The notes: generated by a model from the sequence alone, not told the origin. A DNA stretch of 64,000 nucleotides from Prorocentrum cordatum (GCA_963575745.1 CAUYUJ010006369.1:408445-472444), one strand, 5' to 3'; shown: positions 19,530 through 29,726, numbered from the stretch's first letter. Translations and numbers: made by a program.

Positions 19530-19695
19530 GGATGAGGAGGAGGAGGAGGGCGAAGGGGAGGAGGAGGAGGAGGAGGAGGAGGAGGAGGAGGAGGAGGATG
19601 AGGAGGAGGAGGAGGAAGAGGAGGAGGAGGAGGAAGAGGAGGAGGAGGAGGAGGAGGAGGACAGGCAGCAGCGGCAGCAGCAGCAGCAGCAGCAG
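19530..19695 (+). repeat. (GGA)n followed by (CAG)n
   Basis: GGA repeat with GAT and GAA interruptions passing into GGCAGCAGCGGCAGCAGCAG. Similar GGA-to-CAG transitions are at 28970-29060 and 58440-58490. Confidence 0.95.
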
Positions 19696-20753
19696 GAGGG
19701 GAGCAGGAGAGGAGGATGTGCGGCAGCTGATCCGCTCGGTAACAGGAGCGACGCACGCGGTGTTTGCGAGGGAGAGGGAGCAGGCTTTGGCAAAGCAGAG
19801 TGTGCCCCCCCCCCCAGGGTGTGAGGGTTATCTTTCGACACTGATGATGTGCTCGGCAGGATTCCACATTGGATACATATCTCTCCTCGCGCCAATTAGT
19901 AAGGTGGGAGACGACGAGGAACAGGCGACCACCGAGGAGGATGCTACCCTCTTTGGCCTATCTTCAGTCAGGTTGGACGTGGGCAAGCTCCGCATGGTAG
20001 ACGAGCTGCTGCAGATCGGAGGGTGGGGTGAGCATGGCAGCGCGACGTTGGCCTGTGAGTGAGAGGGGATATTCTAGAACGGCGCCTCAACCTCTCCAAC
20101 GCCATCTTGAACGCTCCAACGTCTCGCAGAACCCCCAGTCCAAGTCCAGGTGGTGGGGGTAGGGGGAGGGATAAACCCCTCCCGAGGGGAGGACGAGGGG
20201 TTGGAACAATAAACTCTCTAAACCACTCACGCCTTACAGGGCTGGTGGGATTCTAAAACAGCGCTCTTCAGATAATCGCCAGAAGTTGCGAAGTGTGGCA
20301 GCGGCAGCAGCAACGACTGGTCAATCGCGGCAGCAGCAGGGAGCGCGAGGAGTGATGCAGGAGCAGGAACTGGAGCAAGATCAAGCAAAGTAAGCACACT
20401 TAGAACAGCAGCGACTCCCGAGTTGGACCTGGTCAAACCCTTGCTTCTTACATCCTTCTTTCTATGCTGCATTTGCTGCCTCCATTCTGCAGCTGTCATT
20501 GCAGGCGCCGCAGATGACAAAACAAGTGTAGCGGCGCGGGGGGTCAGAACAGGGGCCCAGCTCCGCAGGAGAGTAGGGAAAACACACATTCTACATAGCA
20601 ACATGCCTCCATGCGTTTGCCGCTTCGTCGGGGGCCTCTGCAAGCGCGTGGGATATCCAGGCATCTCGGAGGCTGCCTGGACGCCATCTCGAGGTCTGCC
20701 TGACCGTGTTGTGCTCGTGCGACACGGCTCGGCGCGGCTTGGACGCGTCTAGT
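19696..20753. other. No gene recognised
   Basis: A continuing frame after the (GGA)n tract has no domain. 20210-20260 (AACTCTCTAAACCACTCACG, GGCTGGTGGGATTC) is shared with 61700-61750, marking another dispersed repeat. Short CAG blocks lie at 20296-20340. Confidence 0.35.
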
Positions 20754-20948
20754 TCGGCGGCGAGCCCGGGGGGCAAGTGAGAAGGGGCGGGCCTTCTCGG
20801 AAGGCTTGGAAGTCCCTTCTCAGAAGGCTCGGGGGTCCTTCCTGAGAAGTGTTCCAAGCCTTCCCCGAAGACCGGAGCGCTTCTGAGATACCCGCCGCCT
20901 TCTGCGAAGGCCTCTTCCTTCTCACTTGCCCCCCTCGCTCGCCGCCGA
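20754..20948. mobile_element. Fold-back (MITE-like) element, family F1, copy d: best copy with target duplication
   Basis: 195 bp. Terminal inverted repeats extend about 52 bp (TCGGCGGCGAGCCCGGGGGG at the left; the reverse complement of the right end agrees at roughly 44 of 52 positions). The direct repeat CTAGT flanks it (20749-20753 and 20949-20953). The interior is a series of GCCTTCTCAGAAGGC-type hairpins. There is no coding capacity, as expected for a non-autonomous DNA element. Confidence 0.85.
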
Positions 20949-20953
20949 CTAGT

Positions 20954-21243
20954 GTGGCCGTCTGGGAGCCCTTCGGGCTTGGCGGCGCACGGACAGATGA
21001 CACCCCCTGGCCGGGCGCACCCAGATCGCCCCTGTAAGCAGGCGATTGCGCACCCGCGCCCTGTGCCCCCGTGTCCGCGTTTGTGGTCTCAACTTGTTCT
21101 CCTCTCTTCCCGCATTCCGTCGTGCCCCCTTCCGCTCCCGGACTCCCGGCGCGTCCCGCCCGTTGCCCGACCGACGCTTGCACCTGCTTCGGCTCGCTTG
21201 CGCCCGCTGACTCAAGAAGTTTGTGGCCTCAACCCCCCCCGCA
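20954..21243. other. No gene recognised
   Basis: GC-rich sequence with frames on both strands; no family signature. Confidence 0.3.
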
Positions 21244-21465
21244 GGGCTCGTTCCGATTTCTCCGGTCCGATTCGATTTCGATGGCTTCCGATTCGATTCG
21301 ATCTCGGATTCCGGTTTGGCTTCATATCTCTCAATGTTGGCCATCTTAGTCAGGTTGCAGATTTCCGCCCTTTCGACTTCTCCCGACTGGGCTGCCGGTT
21401 TCCGCCGATCCGATTTTTTTCGACCGCCGATCCGACTTGTCGATTCGATCTTGGGCTCGCATGCC
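21244..21465 (+). repeat. GATTCGA interspersed repeat, copy 2
   Basis: Shares CCGATTCGATTTCGATGGCT, CGACTTCTCCCGACTGGGCT and CCGCCGATCCGA blocks with copies at 2081 and 54285. Confidence 0.65.
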
Positions 21466-21504
21466 TTGGTGCTGCCCTCGGCGTTTGACCGGTGTCCGGA
21501 TTCG

Positions 21505-21765
21505 TGCAGGAGGAGGAAGAGGAGGAGGAGGAGGAGGGGGAGGAGGAGGAGGAGGAGAAGGAAGAGGAGGAGGAGGAGGAGGAGGAGGAGGAGGAGGAGG
21601 AGGAGGAGGAGGAGGAGGAGGAGGAGGGGGAAGAGGAGGAGGAGGGGGAGGATCGAGTCGGACGGTGGGGGGGGAGGCGGAGGAGGGGGAAGAGAGGAAG
21701 AGGGGAAGGAGGGGGAGGAAGGGCGCAGCGGAGGGGTAGGGGGAAGGGGAGGTGGAGGCCAGACC
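21505..21765 (+). repeat. (GGA)n tract
   Basis: Purine-strand GGA repeat with GGGG and GAAG interruptions. Confidence 0.95.
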
Positions 21766-21888
21766 CATCCCCCCTCTGCGGGCGAGCGAAAGGACGTAGC
21801 TGCTTTGGCGGCCTTACTCTCGGACCCCACCCAGAGCCTGGAAGCATTGCATCACTCTCTGTATCCCCGTGAGCCTTGCCTTCGGTAG

Positions 21889-22073
21889 CGAATCATGGAA
21901 GCATCGTGTACCTTCGTAAGTTCCTTTTTTGGAGTGCATTGGCGTCGCTGTGCGTCTGGTGATCGATGAGTGCGTCGATCTAGCGTCGATTTAGCGGCGA
22001 TAATCACCGTTTAGCGTCGATGCGCAAGAGCCGACACGATGATATGGGAGGCTCCCTTGAGCTGCCACCGAGC
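21889..22073. repeat. CGTCGAT interspersed repeat, copy 2
   Basis: Begins AATCATGGAAGCATCG, contains GCGTCGATTTAGCGGCGAT, and ends GGGAGGCTCCCTTGAGCTGC. It aligns with copies at 17076 and 24844. Confidence 0.65.
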
Positions 22074-23461
22074 CATGCACCTTTCCCTGCCGCCTCTCGT
22101 TGTTTTGTTTTTTGTTTTCTTCGTCGCCTCTTCTCTTGGCCTTGGTCCTGCTCGTCAGCTCGCTTCTATATTTCCCCTGGCTGGTTTATGCTGTGCCCCT
22201 CTGGCCTGTGCGTGTGCCTGGCATGGAATGGACCGGCGCCGCTTCTGTTGCTTCTCGCAGCGGGCTACCGCGTTCGTCCTGTCTTTTTGGGGGATATCTG
22301 AACAAGTGGGCTCAGTGAAAGAGCTCGTGTCCAAGGCGTGGAATTTTTTCAGCTGCTCACAGTGCCCTCTGGGAGGTTTTGGATGAGACGGCCCGAGAGT
22401 GGTCTCGCCAGTCACTGGTGGAGACCCCCCCACCTCCAGCTTGCGCGCACGATCACGCGCACCTCCTGGCCAGCTCTCAGGCGCGACGCTCTGTTGCAGG
22501 CTTCCGTGGTCCTGGTGCGCGGACCCCACGCATTGGAAGCACGTGGTGCCATGTGGACCGATGGAAGCAAGTGGTGCCATGTGGACCAAGCCCCTGGCGC
22601 ACCTGGGCCAGGGACAGCTGCCGACACCAGGGCGCACGACCAAGCTGGGAACGGTCGGAAGCTGGGCCGAACTGAGGAGATTGCCGCCGAGCAGGGGCGC
22701 AGGACATAGCCCAGATCAATCGAGGACATGGCAGGAGCAATGAAGGATCTTGCAGGCGAGCAGGGCGCAGGACTGGGCCAGGAGCAGTCGGGAATGTGCA
22801 GCGCCAAACAAGGAAGCTGTTGGCAACCCAGGCACAGGACCTGGTTCGGAACAGCCGACGGCAGATCCTGACCAAGGAAGACACCGGACCGAGTTGGGAC
22901 GAGTTGGGAACAGGGCCGAACCAAGACATTGCTGGGCACATGCCCGAACGGGGCGCTGCAAGGAGAATCGCAGGATTTGTCGACAACCAGGGCGGCCAGG
23001 ACGCCTCATTGAGCTGGGATCTGTTGGGGACAGGGTTGGCCGACCAGATTACCTACTTCTTTGAGTCGGGGTAAGACTCTCTTCAGCGCAAACATCGTAG
23101 TCTAGGGAATGTTCGGCTTGCGTTGCCCAAGGCGGGCTTCTGAAGCATGCGCTTTCAATACACTGGCAAGCAGCTCCAGCTGGGCCTCTCTGTCCCCGTC
23201 CCCCTTCTGTCACCGAATGCTTTTACTACTCGTCGCAAATTGCCTTCTCGCAAACGCGGGGAAAACATATGTTTGCCCCGATGTAGTTAATTGATCTTAG
23301 ATTCCCCGCGGCGGATTTGGGCCATTTGCGAGTAGTTACTTCGCGAGTACAGGAACGCGCTTGTCTATTCTGCCCCCCTGGGGGCTGGGTGCTGCGGGAG
23401 GCATTCCAGATCTGTTGGCCATGATTCCCAGCCAGGTGTCGGCGCCCGGCCTCCTCGCAGT
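22074..23461. other. No gene recognised
   Basis: 22074-22400 encodes a hydrophobic frame without start or family support. 22380-23070 contains degenerate internal repeats (GGGACAGGGTTGG, GGAACAGGGCCGAACC, GAGCAGGGGCGCAGGAC) and is probably an old tandem array. 23071-23461 is unassigned. Confidence 0.3.
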
Positions 23462-24180
23462 TGGGGGGGGGGGGAGGGCGGAGAGAAGGAGAGGGTGAGG
23501 AGGAGGCAGACGGGGCAGAGGAGGGGACGAGGAGGAGGAGGAGGCGGAGGAGGAGAAGGAGGGAGGAGGAGGGAGGAGGGAGGGGAGGAGGAGGAGGAGG
23601 AGGAGGAGGAGGAGGCGGAGGAGGAGGAGGAGGAGGAGGAGGAGGAGGGAGGAGGAAGAAGAGGAGGAGGAGGAGGAGGCGGGGGAGAGGCGGAGAAGGA
23701 GGAGGCGAAGAGGAGGAGGAGGAGGAGGAGGAGGAGGAGGAGGAGGAGGAGGGGAGGAGGAGACGGAGGAGGAGGCGAGGGGCGGAGGAGGAGAAAGAGG
23801 AGGCGAAGAGGAGGAGGGTGAGGAGGAGGGGGAGGAGGAAGAACAAGGAGAGGTTGGAGCAGGATGTGGAGGAGGAGGAGGAGGAGGAGGAGGAGGAGGA
23901 GGAGGAGGAGGAGAAGGGAGGGGAGGAGGGGGAGGAGGAGGAGGAGGAGGAGGAGGAGGAGGAGGAGGAGGAGGAGGAGGAGGATGGTGATGAGGAGGAG
24001 GCGAGGGAGAGGCGGAGAAGGAGGAGGCGAAGAGGATGAGGAGGAGGAGGAGGAGACGGAGACGGAGACGGAGGACGAGGAGGAAGAGGAGGAGGAGGAG
24101 GAAGAGGAGGAGGAGGAGGAGGCGAAGAAGAGGAGGAGGAGGAGGAGGAGGGGGAGGAGGAGGAGCAAGAGGAGGTAGGA
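23462..24180 (+). repeat. Long (GGA)n tract
   Basis: About 0.7 kb of GGA with regularly recurring GAGGCGAAG/GGCGGAG interruptions. A block GAGAGGCGGAGAAGGAGGAG recurs near 23686 and 24006, so the tract grew partly by segmental duplication. Confidence 0.95.
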
Positions 24181-24843
24181 GCAGGATGTGGAAGAAAGAG
24201 TGTAACGAGCGGGAATGTGAGGCAGGGGTGGGAAGCGATAGGAGAGATAATCGAAAACACATGGAGTAAGAACGTGGGGGTGGGGGAATGAGTGGAAAAC
24301 ACCCGCAATGCTTTGTCATGGGGCGATTTGGGGGTATAGTTGAAGTGGTGCGGTACGTTTTACATTATAGGCAATGTTTCGGTGACACGGAGGTGTTGGT
24401 GTTTAGGTGACACGGAGGTGTTGTGCATTTCGAATGACATTCGATTGGAATTACATGTGCATTTAGATTGACACTTCGTTTTTCACTTGGATTGTAATCG
24501 CGCTGGATTGGCACTGTAGCTACCGACCTGTCTGTCGAACCATGTAACTGTCTTTTACATTGGCCCAAATTATGTGACGATGGTGGTGGTGTGCCTGCCG
24601 ATGGCGGTGGCGGCGGCGACGGCGCCGTACCTGTGAGCGGATGAGTGGTGGTGAGAGGCGCCTTCGTTCGGGCGGTGTTCGAGCCAGAGGTGCACCAACC
24701 TACGGGCGCTCAGACGTCCTCGCCAGCGGCCTGCTGGGCGGCGGCGCCTGGCAGAGCCTGGCCTCGCGGCCGGGTCGGAGACCTCAGCAGGGGCGGCGGC
24801 TTCCAGCTCCAAGCCAACGCGGAAGGGCGCAGCCTGCGGTAGC
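24181..24843. other. No gene recognised; small direct duplication
   Basis: GGTGACACGGAGGTGTTG occurs twice (about 24378 and 24406). The remainder has no supported gene. Confidence 0.35.
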
Positions 24844-24978
24844 AGATCATGGGAGATGTCGCGCCCTCGTAATTCCGTCTTCGAATGGCATCGATTAGCG
24901 TCTGGTAACCTATGAGACAGCGTCGGTTCGCAAGGGCCGACAAGATGGTTTGGGAGACTCCCATGAGTTGCCACCGAA
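24844..24978. repeat. CGTCGAT interspersed repeat, copy 3
   Basis: Shortest copy, lacking the internal CGTCGAT tandem. It keeps AGATCATGGGAGATGTCG at the left and GACAAGATGGTTTGGGAGAC followed by TCCCATGAGTTGCCACC at the right. Confidence 0.65.
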
Positions 24979-26293
24979 CCGGCCACCGCCGCCCACCGAG
25001 GCCAGGGCTCCATCGGTGGAGGGTCCTCCGCTGCGCCAGCTGCCTCGAGCCCAGCGCCAGCAGAGCTTGGCGCCGCTGTGGTCGATGCCGCGGGGGGCGC
25101 CCAGGTGGCGACCCTTCCTGCTGGCGCTCTGGGCCAGCCAGGACAAGTTCAGGGTGACGCTCCAAGAACGCACAGAGCTGGCCAGACGGGAGAAGCCTGC
25201 TCAGGCGCGAGTGCATGGTTTTGCGCCTGGCAGTAGCTTCGCGGTGAGGTGATTGCTGCCCGACGGGTCGAACTCGCTGCCGTATTCGGTGACGCCCGTG
25301 TTAATGCAAGTCCAGGTCAGTCAGGTTTTGCAGGATCTTGCAGGATCCTGCGCGCAAGCCCGGTTCAATGCAACCCTGGCTCTGCAGGATCCTGCAAGAT
25401 CCGGCGCCCTGGCTGAACCCCCGCTTGCATTGTGCATCGACACCCGTTCCTTGAGCCCCGCCGTGCGCGCAGGCTCTGCCGTTTTGCGTGTCGGCGGCGC
25501 GATCTTCCGCCTCTGCCAAGGTCGTCGCCGCGTCGCCGCGTCCTCCCAGGCGGCGCGCGGGCGCGTGCACTGCCGGAGTTTGGCGCACAGCACTCGGCGC
25601 CGGGCACGCCCGACAGCGAGTGGGCAGGAAGTGCCGATGCCGCCGGAGGTTGCGCCATGCCACAGGTCACGCCGGAGTGCTGCGCCTGGCCTGCGCCCCC
25701 TGGGCTACACCGCGGGGAGGCTGCGCTGCATACTGCGCCATAGGTTGCGCCGTGGGCCGCCGACATGCAAGTTTTCCCTGCGTTGGTTGCGCCGTGGCGC
25801 AAAGGAGGAGAAGGTTCCCATACCCACCCTTCCCTCGTTTTCCCCTTTTGGGGCTTCCTGGGTGGCCCTCGTCGCTACCGCCGCTGGATTCGCCTCGAAA
25901 TTCTGGTCAGGACGCATCCTGGGAGGAGAGGTCTGGGGAGCAGCGGTATTGGTACTTTCTGGTTTCCCCAGATGTTTCCCAGTGCTCTGACCGCAGGACG
26001 ACCTGCGACGGGCTTGCCGCAAGCAGCCGTGCCACGGCTTGACGACGTGCTAGCTTGGACGCCTCCTCTTTGATCTTGCCTTCGCCTTTTGCTTGGAGCC
26101 TGAGGCCGTCGCCCGTTGCGAAGCCGTTGGGCAAGTCCAAAGAGCAACGCCAGGCGGCACTGGGCACTGGCAGAGCTTGGCGCAGGGTGTGCGAATGCTT
26201 TCCGATCTCTGACCGAGTGGGTCAATCTACCTCCGAGCGCCCTCGGGCGAGTGGGCACATGATCGTTCAACGTCAGGTGCCGTGAGATGTTCT
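24979..26293. other. GC-rich region with no confident gene
   Basis: Frames at 24990-25252 and 25253-25990 give protein-like stretches, but both strands are open and no domain is recognised. A perfect inverted repeat is annotated separately at 25333-25402. Confidence 0.3.
25333..25402. repeat. Perfect 19-bp inverted repeat
   Basis: GGATCTTGCAGGATCCTGC and its exact reverse complement are separated by 32 bp. Each arm itself contains the palindrome GCAGGATCCTGC. It can form a stable hairpin or cruciform. No flanking duplication is seen. Confidence 0.8.
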
Positions 26294-26514
26294 AGGCCTC
26301 TCAGATGGGGTTGGAGTTGCTGGGTTCGGAGGATCGCACCGCATCGCCGATGCATCGGCGATGCGGCTTGATGTGGAGCCCGATGTTCTCCACGCCGGCG
26401 TCGCCGATGCATCGCCGGCGTCGCCGATGTATGGCCGATGCATCGGTGAGCCATCGACGATGCGGCGCGATTCTCCGACCCCATATATTCGGACCACACG
26501 TGGGAGGCCTCTCA
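26294..26514. mobile_element. Palindromic element, family F6, with 10-bp direct repeats
   Basis: Flanked by the perfect direct repeat AGGCCTCTCA (26294-26303 and 26505-26514). Inside, GGTTCGGAGGATCGCACCGC at the left faces a right arm whose reverse complement is GGGTCGGAGAATCGCGCCGC, continued by GCATCGCCGATGCATCGG-type palindromes. The centre is a cluster of GCCGATGCATCGGC units. A 10-bp duplication would suit a Mutator-like mechanism, but this is inference. Confidence 0.65.
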
Positions 26515-26972
26515 ACGTTCGCCACGTACTGCTCTGCAATGTGCGCGGCGTCGCCCTCACCCCAACACGCTAATGCTACGTGCGTGCGATGCCCCCCCCC
26601 CCCCCCCCAGGGGCGGCGCGCCTGCGTCCCGCGTGCTGCTCGGCAGAGTGCGCCTCCACGGCAGGGAGACCTGCCAGGGCTGTCTGGCGCACGGGCCGAT
26701 GGCCTGGCCTGGGCAGCCGGCAGGCGCGCCAGCAGGCGGGGCGCCCGCGCCAGCGCCCTGCCCAACCTTGTCCAGGCATGCCCCCCTCGTTGCGGCGAGG
26801 ACTTGCTCGAGCCGCCTAGCGTAGCTAGGCCTACCTAGGTCCTGCCTAGGTCTAGGTGGCCTACCTAGGCCTACCCAGGCCTATCCCGCCTTCGTCTCCA
26901 GCCGCGTCGCTTCCCGGCCCCTTGTGGCGGACATGGCCTCGCACCTCGAGCAGACGGGCATCTGCCGCGTGA
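26515..26972. other. No confident gene; CCTAGG cluster
   Basis: A run of Cs lies at 26588-26609. 26818-26886 contains repeated GGCCTACCTAGG palindromic units. Frames here are GC artefacts as far as I can tell. Confidence 0.35.
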
Positions 26973-27299
26973 CTCTTCACGGCTGCTTGCGATGCCCGAC
27001 CGAACGAGGCCCGCGACAAGCTTTGCGAGTCTTTGCCGGCCCATGCCCGCGCAGATGCGAACCGCATGATCACGGATACCGCAGCCGCTGCGGCCAAGAG
27101 ATGGGGCGCCTGGGTCCGGCGAGTGGAGCCCGACCCGGAGGACCCCCCCGAGGTCTCCACGCGGGGCAGCAGGAGGCAAGGCGCCGGCGCCCTCCCCGGC
27201 AGAGAGGACCCTGAGCATCCGCACCGACCTGTTCTTCCGTCCCCGCTCGCCTCGCTTCTTGCCCGCGGCTCTCCTCGCCGTTGCATCCGGCCCCGCTGA
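26973..27299 (+). other. Exon-like frame, unknown
   Basis: The frame opens after a stop at 26970 and ends with TGA at 27297-27299. It includes a helical-looking segment (ANRMITDTAAAAAKRWGAWV) followed by an acidic Pro-rich turn, with G/C-biased third positions. There is no good start codon, so if coding it would be an internal or terminal exon. No family recognised. Confidence 0.2.
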
Positions 27300-28269
27300 T
27301 GGGGGTCGCGTTTTTTTTTCCCAGGGCGAGGGCTATGATGTTCCAGGACAATATCTCACTCCAATTTACTTGTTTCACTTGTTTTACTTGTTTCAATTGT
27401 TAAGATGTTTTGTTTTACTTGTTTCAATTTCTCAGTCCTGGACACTATAACCCGCACATGTGGAGGACAATCGCCAGCCGGTACACCTTTTCTTGAACTG
27501 TCCTTGATTTTTGTGCCCTGGTTTGGACATGCGCCTCCAGCTGGCGGCACTTCTTCAGCCGATGTGTCGTGCAGACACGGCGTTATTGATTGGCTATGAT
27601 GTTTCAACCTGATCCTGCCTTGATCACCAGAGCGAATTTCGAGCGCCAAGGAAATTCCGAAACTGGAGGGCTCTCGCGCGCCGGGCCCTGGGAGGCGGTA
27701 CTCGCTCGACACTTCGGTGGCGCGCGGGGCAGAAACCGTTTGGATATTCTTCTGGATGCTCGAGACTGTTTTTGGGGATGTGGCCCTTAAGTGCGATGGG
27801 AAAAGCACGGGGCGAGGGCGCCGTCGGGCCTCCTGCTGGCCAATTTTTGGAGCCTCCGTGCGCCCCTTTCTCGGGGTTCCTGCGCGTGAACTCATGGGGC
27901 ATTTCAGCGCGGCTCATTAAAGAGCACAAGTGTGTTGCGTTCTCTCCAGGTGCTCTCTGACCCCCCGCCTCGGTCCGCGCCCTGGTCTCGCGACTCGCGA
28001 CTTTCTCCTTCCTTTTCCTCCCTCTCCTTGGTCCTTCTTTCCGCCTCCTCCCTCCTCGCCCCCCCTTGAGCGCCGGGCGCGTGCGTCGCGCGCGACGGGG
28101 TCGCGCCGCGCGGCCCTCTGGAGCCCCCGAAATTGCGCCGGCGCAATCTGGCCGGGGCCCCCGACAATGGCCAGGCGGTCTCTCTGCGTGGTATGCGACG
28201 CGGAAAAATACGCCTATCCTAGGCCTGCTCGACGAGTAAACAACGATATGGACATGGTCGCTCAGAGTC
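27300..28269. other. No gene recognised
   Basis: 27360-27430 is AT-richer with repeated TTACTTGTTTCAATT-like segments. The rest is GC-rich with overlapping frames and no domain. Confidence 0.3.
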
Positions 28270-28362
28270 CCGCGCGGATTCCGCGGATCGGCGATGGGCC
28301 CCCCTTTGGTGGCGCCGGAGGCAGGGGAGGGGGTCCAGTGCCGATCCGAGAAATCCGCGCGG
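28270..28362. mobile_element. Fold-back element, family F4, copy c
   Basis: 93 bp, the shortest and cleanest copy. CCGCGCGGATTCCGCGGATC at the left pairs with a right arm whose reverse complement is CCGCGCGGATTTCTCGGATC. It lies just upstream of an open exon-like frame. Confidence 0.75.
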
Positions 28363-28396
28363 ACCATTGAGTTTTTATGGAAGCGTTTGTTCGGGG

Positions 28397-28847
28397 ATGT
28401 GGTCTGCGGAGATTGGAGCCGTCTTACTCCACCAGTCCGCTGACGCGATGGCTCCGGCCATGCAGTTAGCCCCGTTTGCCGCGCTCGAGTTCTCAGGCGG
28501 CATCGGCGCCGGCCTGGCCGCGCGGGGGGCGAGCCCGTGCTCGCGGGTCTTCAGCTGCCCGGCGGTGCCCGCCTCCGCGCGCGTCTGCGCGTGCCCCTCG
28601 CCTCTGGCCATCGCCGCGGCGGCGCTGGCGCTGGGGCTCATTGTGCGCGCCGCGCTCGAGCTGGGCGCCGTCCGGGGCACCCCCGCGCGCTCGGCCGTCG
28701 CGCCAGAGCGGCGCGTCGAGGCGGCCGGCGTCGGGGGGGCCTCCGCTCTCCCGATCGAGGAGCAGGCTCGGGCGCAGATCGCCTTTCCGCGCAAACGTTC
28801 GGCGTCGAGGCCGCTCGTGCCTTCAGTCCGATCAGGACGAGGAAGGA

Positions 28848-28852
<5 letters not shown>
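28397..28852 (+). CDS. Possible exon: Ala-rich protein with one membrane-like segment
   Basis: The frame uses G/C in nearly every third position, unlike most chance frames here. Two in-frame ATGs are possible (28397 and 28448). From the second, a hydrophobic stretch of about 18 residues (LAIAAAALALGLIVRAAL, residues 53-70) suggests a membrane span. An Arg-rich stretch follows and then the frame runs into the (GGA)n tract, where it would encode poly-Glu. If real, an intron or the end of the gene must lie near 28850. No family recognised, no leader relic upstream, and high-GC artefact remains possible. Confidence 0.25.
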
Positions 28853-28879
<27 letters not shown>

Positions 28880-28969
28880 GAGGAGGAGGAGGAGGAGGAG
28901 GAGGAGGAGGAGGAGGAGGAGGAGGAGGAGGAGGAGGAGGAGGCAGGAGGAGGAGGAGGAGGAGGAGGA

Positions 28970-29045
<76 letters not shown>

Positions 29046-29110
29046 CAGCAGCAGCAACTGGAGCATGAGCAGGAGGGCGAGGGCGAGGGCGAGGGCGAGG
29101 GCGAGGGGTA
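28853..29110 (+). repeat. (GGA)n - (GGAGCA)n - (GCA)n - (GGGCGA)n tract
   Basis: Four successive simple repeats that differ by one or two bases each, in the order GGA, GGAGCA, GCA, GGGCGA. Frames through them are artefacts. Confidence 0.95.
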
Positions 29111-29370
29111 ACAGAAATGCCAGACGGAGGTTTGGATGCTTCTTGGAGTCTCTCCGAAAGTCTCTCGCGAGCTTTTGGCCGGCCTGTTGGGGCGTCTCGG
29201 GAGTCTTGGCGGCCCCAGGGGCCCCTTCTCGGGGCCTCTCGGAAGTCTCTCGTTGGCTCGGGGGCGTCTCGGGCGCATCTTGGGGGCATATTGGGGGCCT
29301 CTCGGGGCCTCCTGGGGGCCTCTTGGGGCTCTCCTGGGGCGTTTTGGGGGGCCTTGGGGGCCATGGTGGA
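29111..29370. repeat. CTCTTGGGGGCCTC short-period repeat
   Basis: Units of 10-13 bases around GGGGCCTCTTGGG/GTCTCTCGGGG. It ends at GATCGATCAAAGGGGG, a sequence also found at the equivalent place near 61253 (CATCGATCAAAGAAGGGGGG). Confidence 0.65.
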
Positions 29371-29726
29371 CGCGATCGATCAAAGGGGGCGGAGGCCCCA
29401 ATGCCGCCTCGCGCACCCCCGCCCCTCGCGATGCCAACATGTGGCCAAAACCAATGTGAAATCATTGGTTTGGGCCTTCTTGCCGAGGCCATCTTGGGCG
29501 ACACTTTGAAGGGGCGACCCAAGGGGGGGGCGTGCTTGCCGGTATCGCCGCCGCCCCGGCCCAAGGCAGCGTCGCCCAATCTGCCAGCGTTGGCGACGCC
29601 GCCTGCGCTCGTTTTGCGGCTCTGGGAGCAAAGGGGGCCCCTTGTGCTTCCCATCGTCATGTTTTCCTCGCTGATATCATGCCACAGTTGCGACCGTGGC
29701 ATGGCACTCTCGATTCAGACTTGGTA
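29371..29726. other. No gene recognised
   Basis: GC-rich sequence between two repeats, with frames on both strands and no domain. Confidence 0.3.

Noticed and set aside
25253-25990. 245-residue plus-strand frame
   Set aside because: No domain. Overlapping minus-strand frames are equally long, and part of it crosses the perfect inverted repeat at 25333-25402, so coding is not supported.
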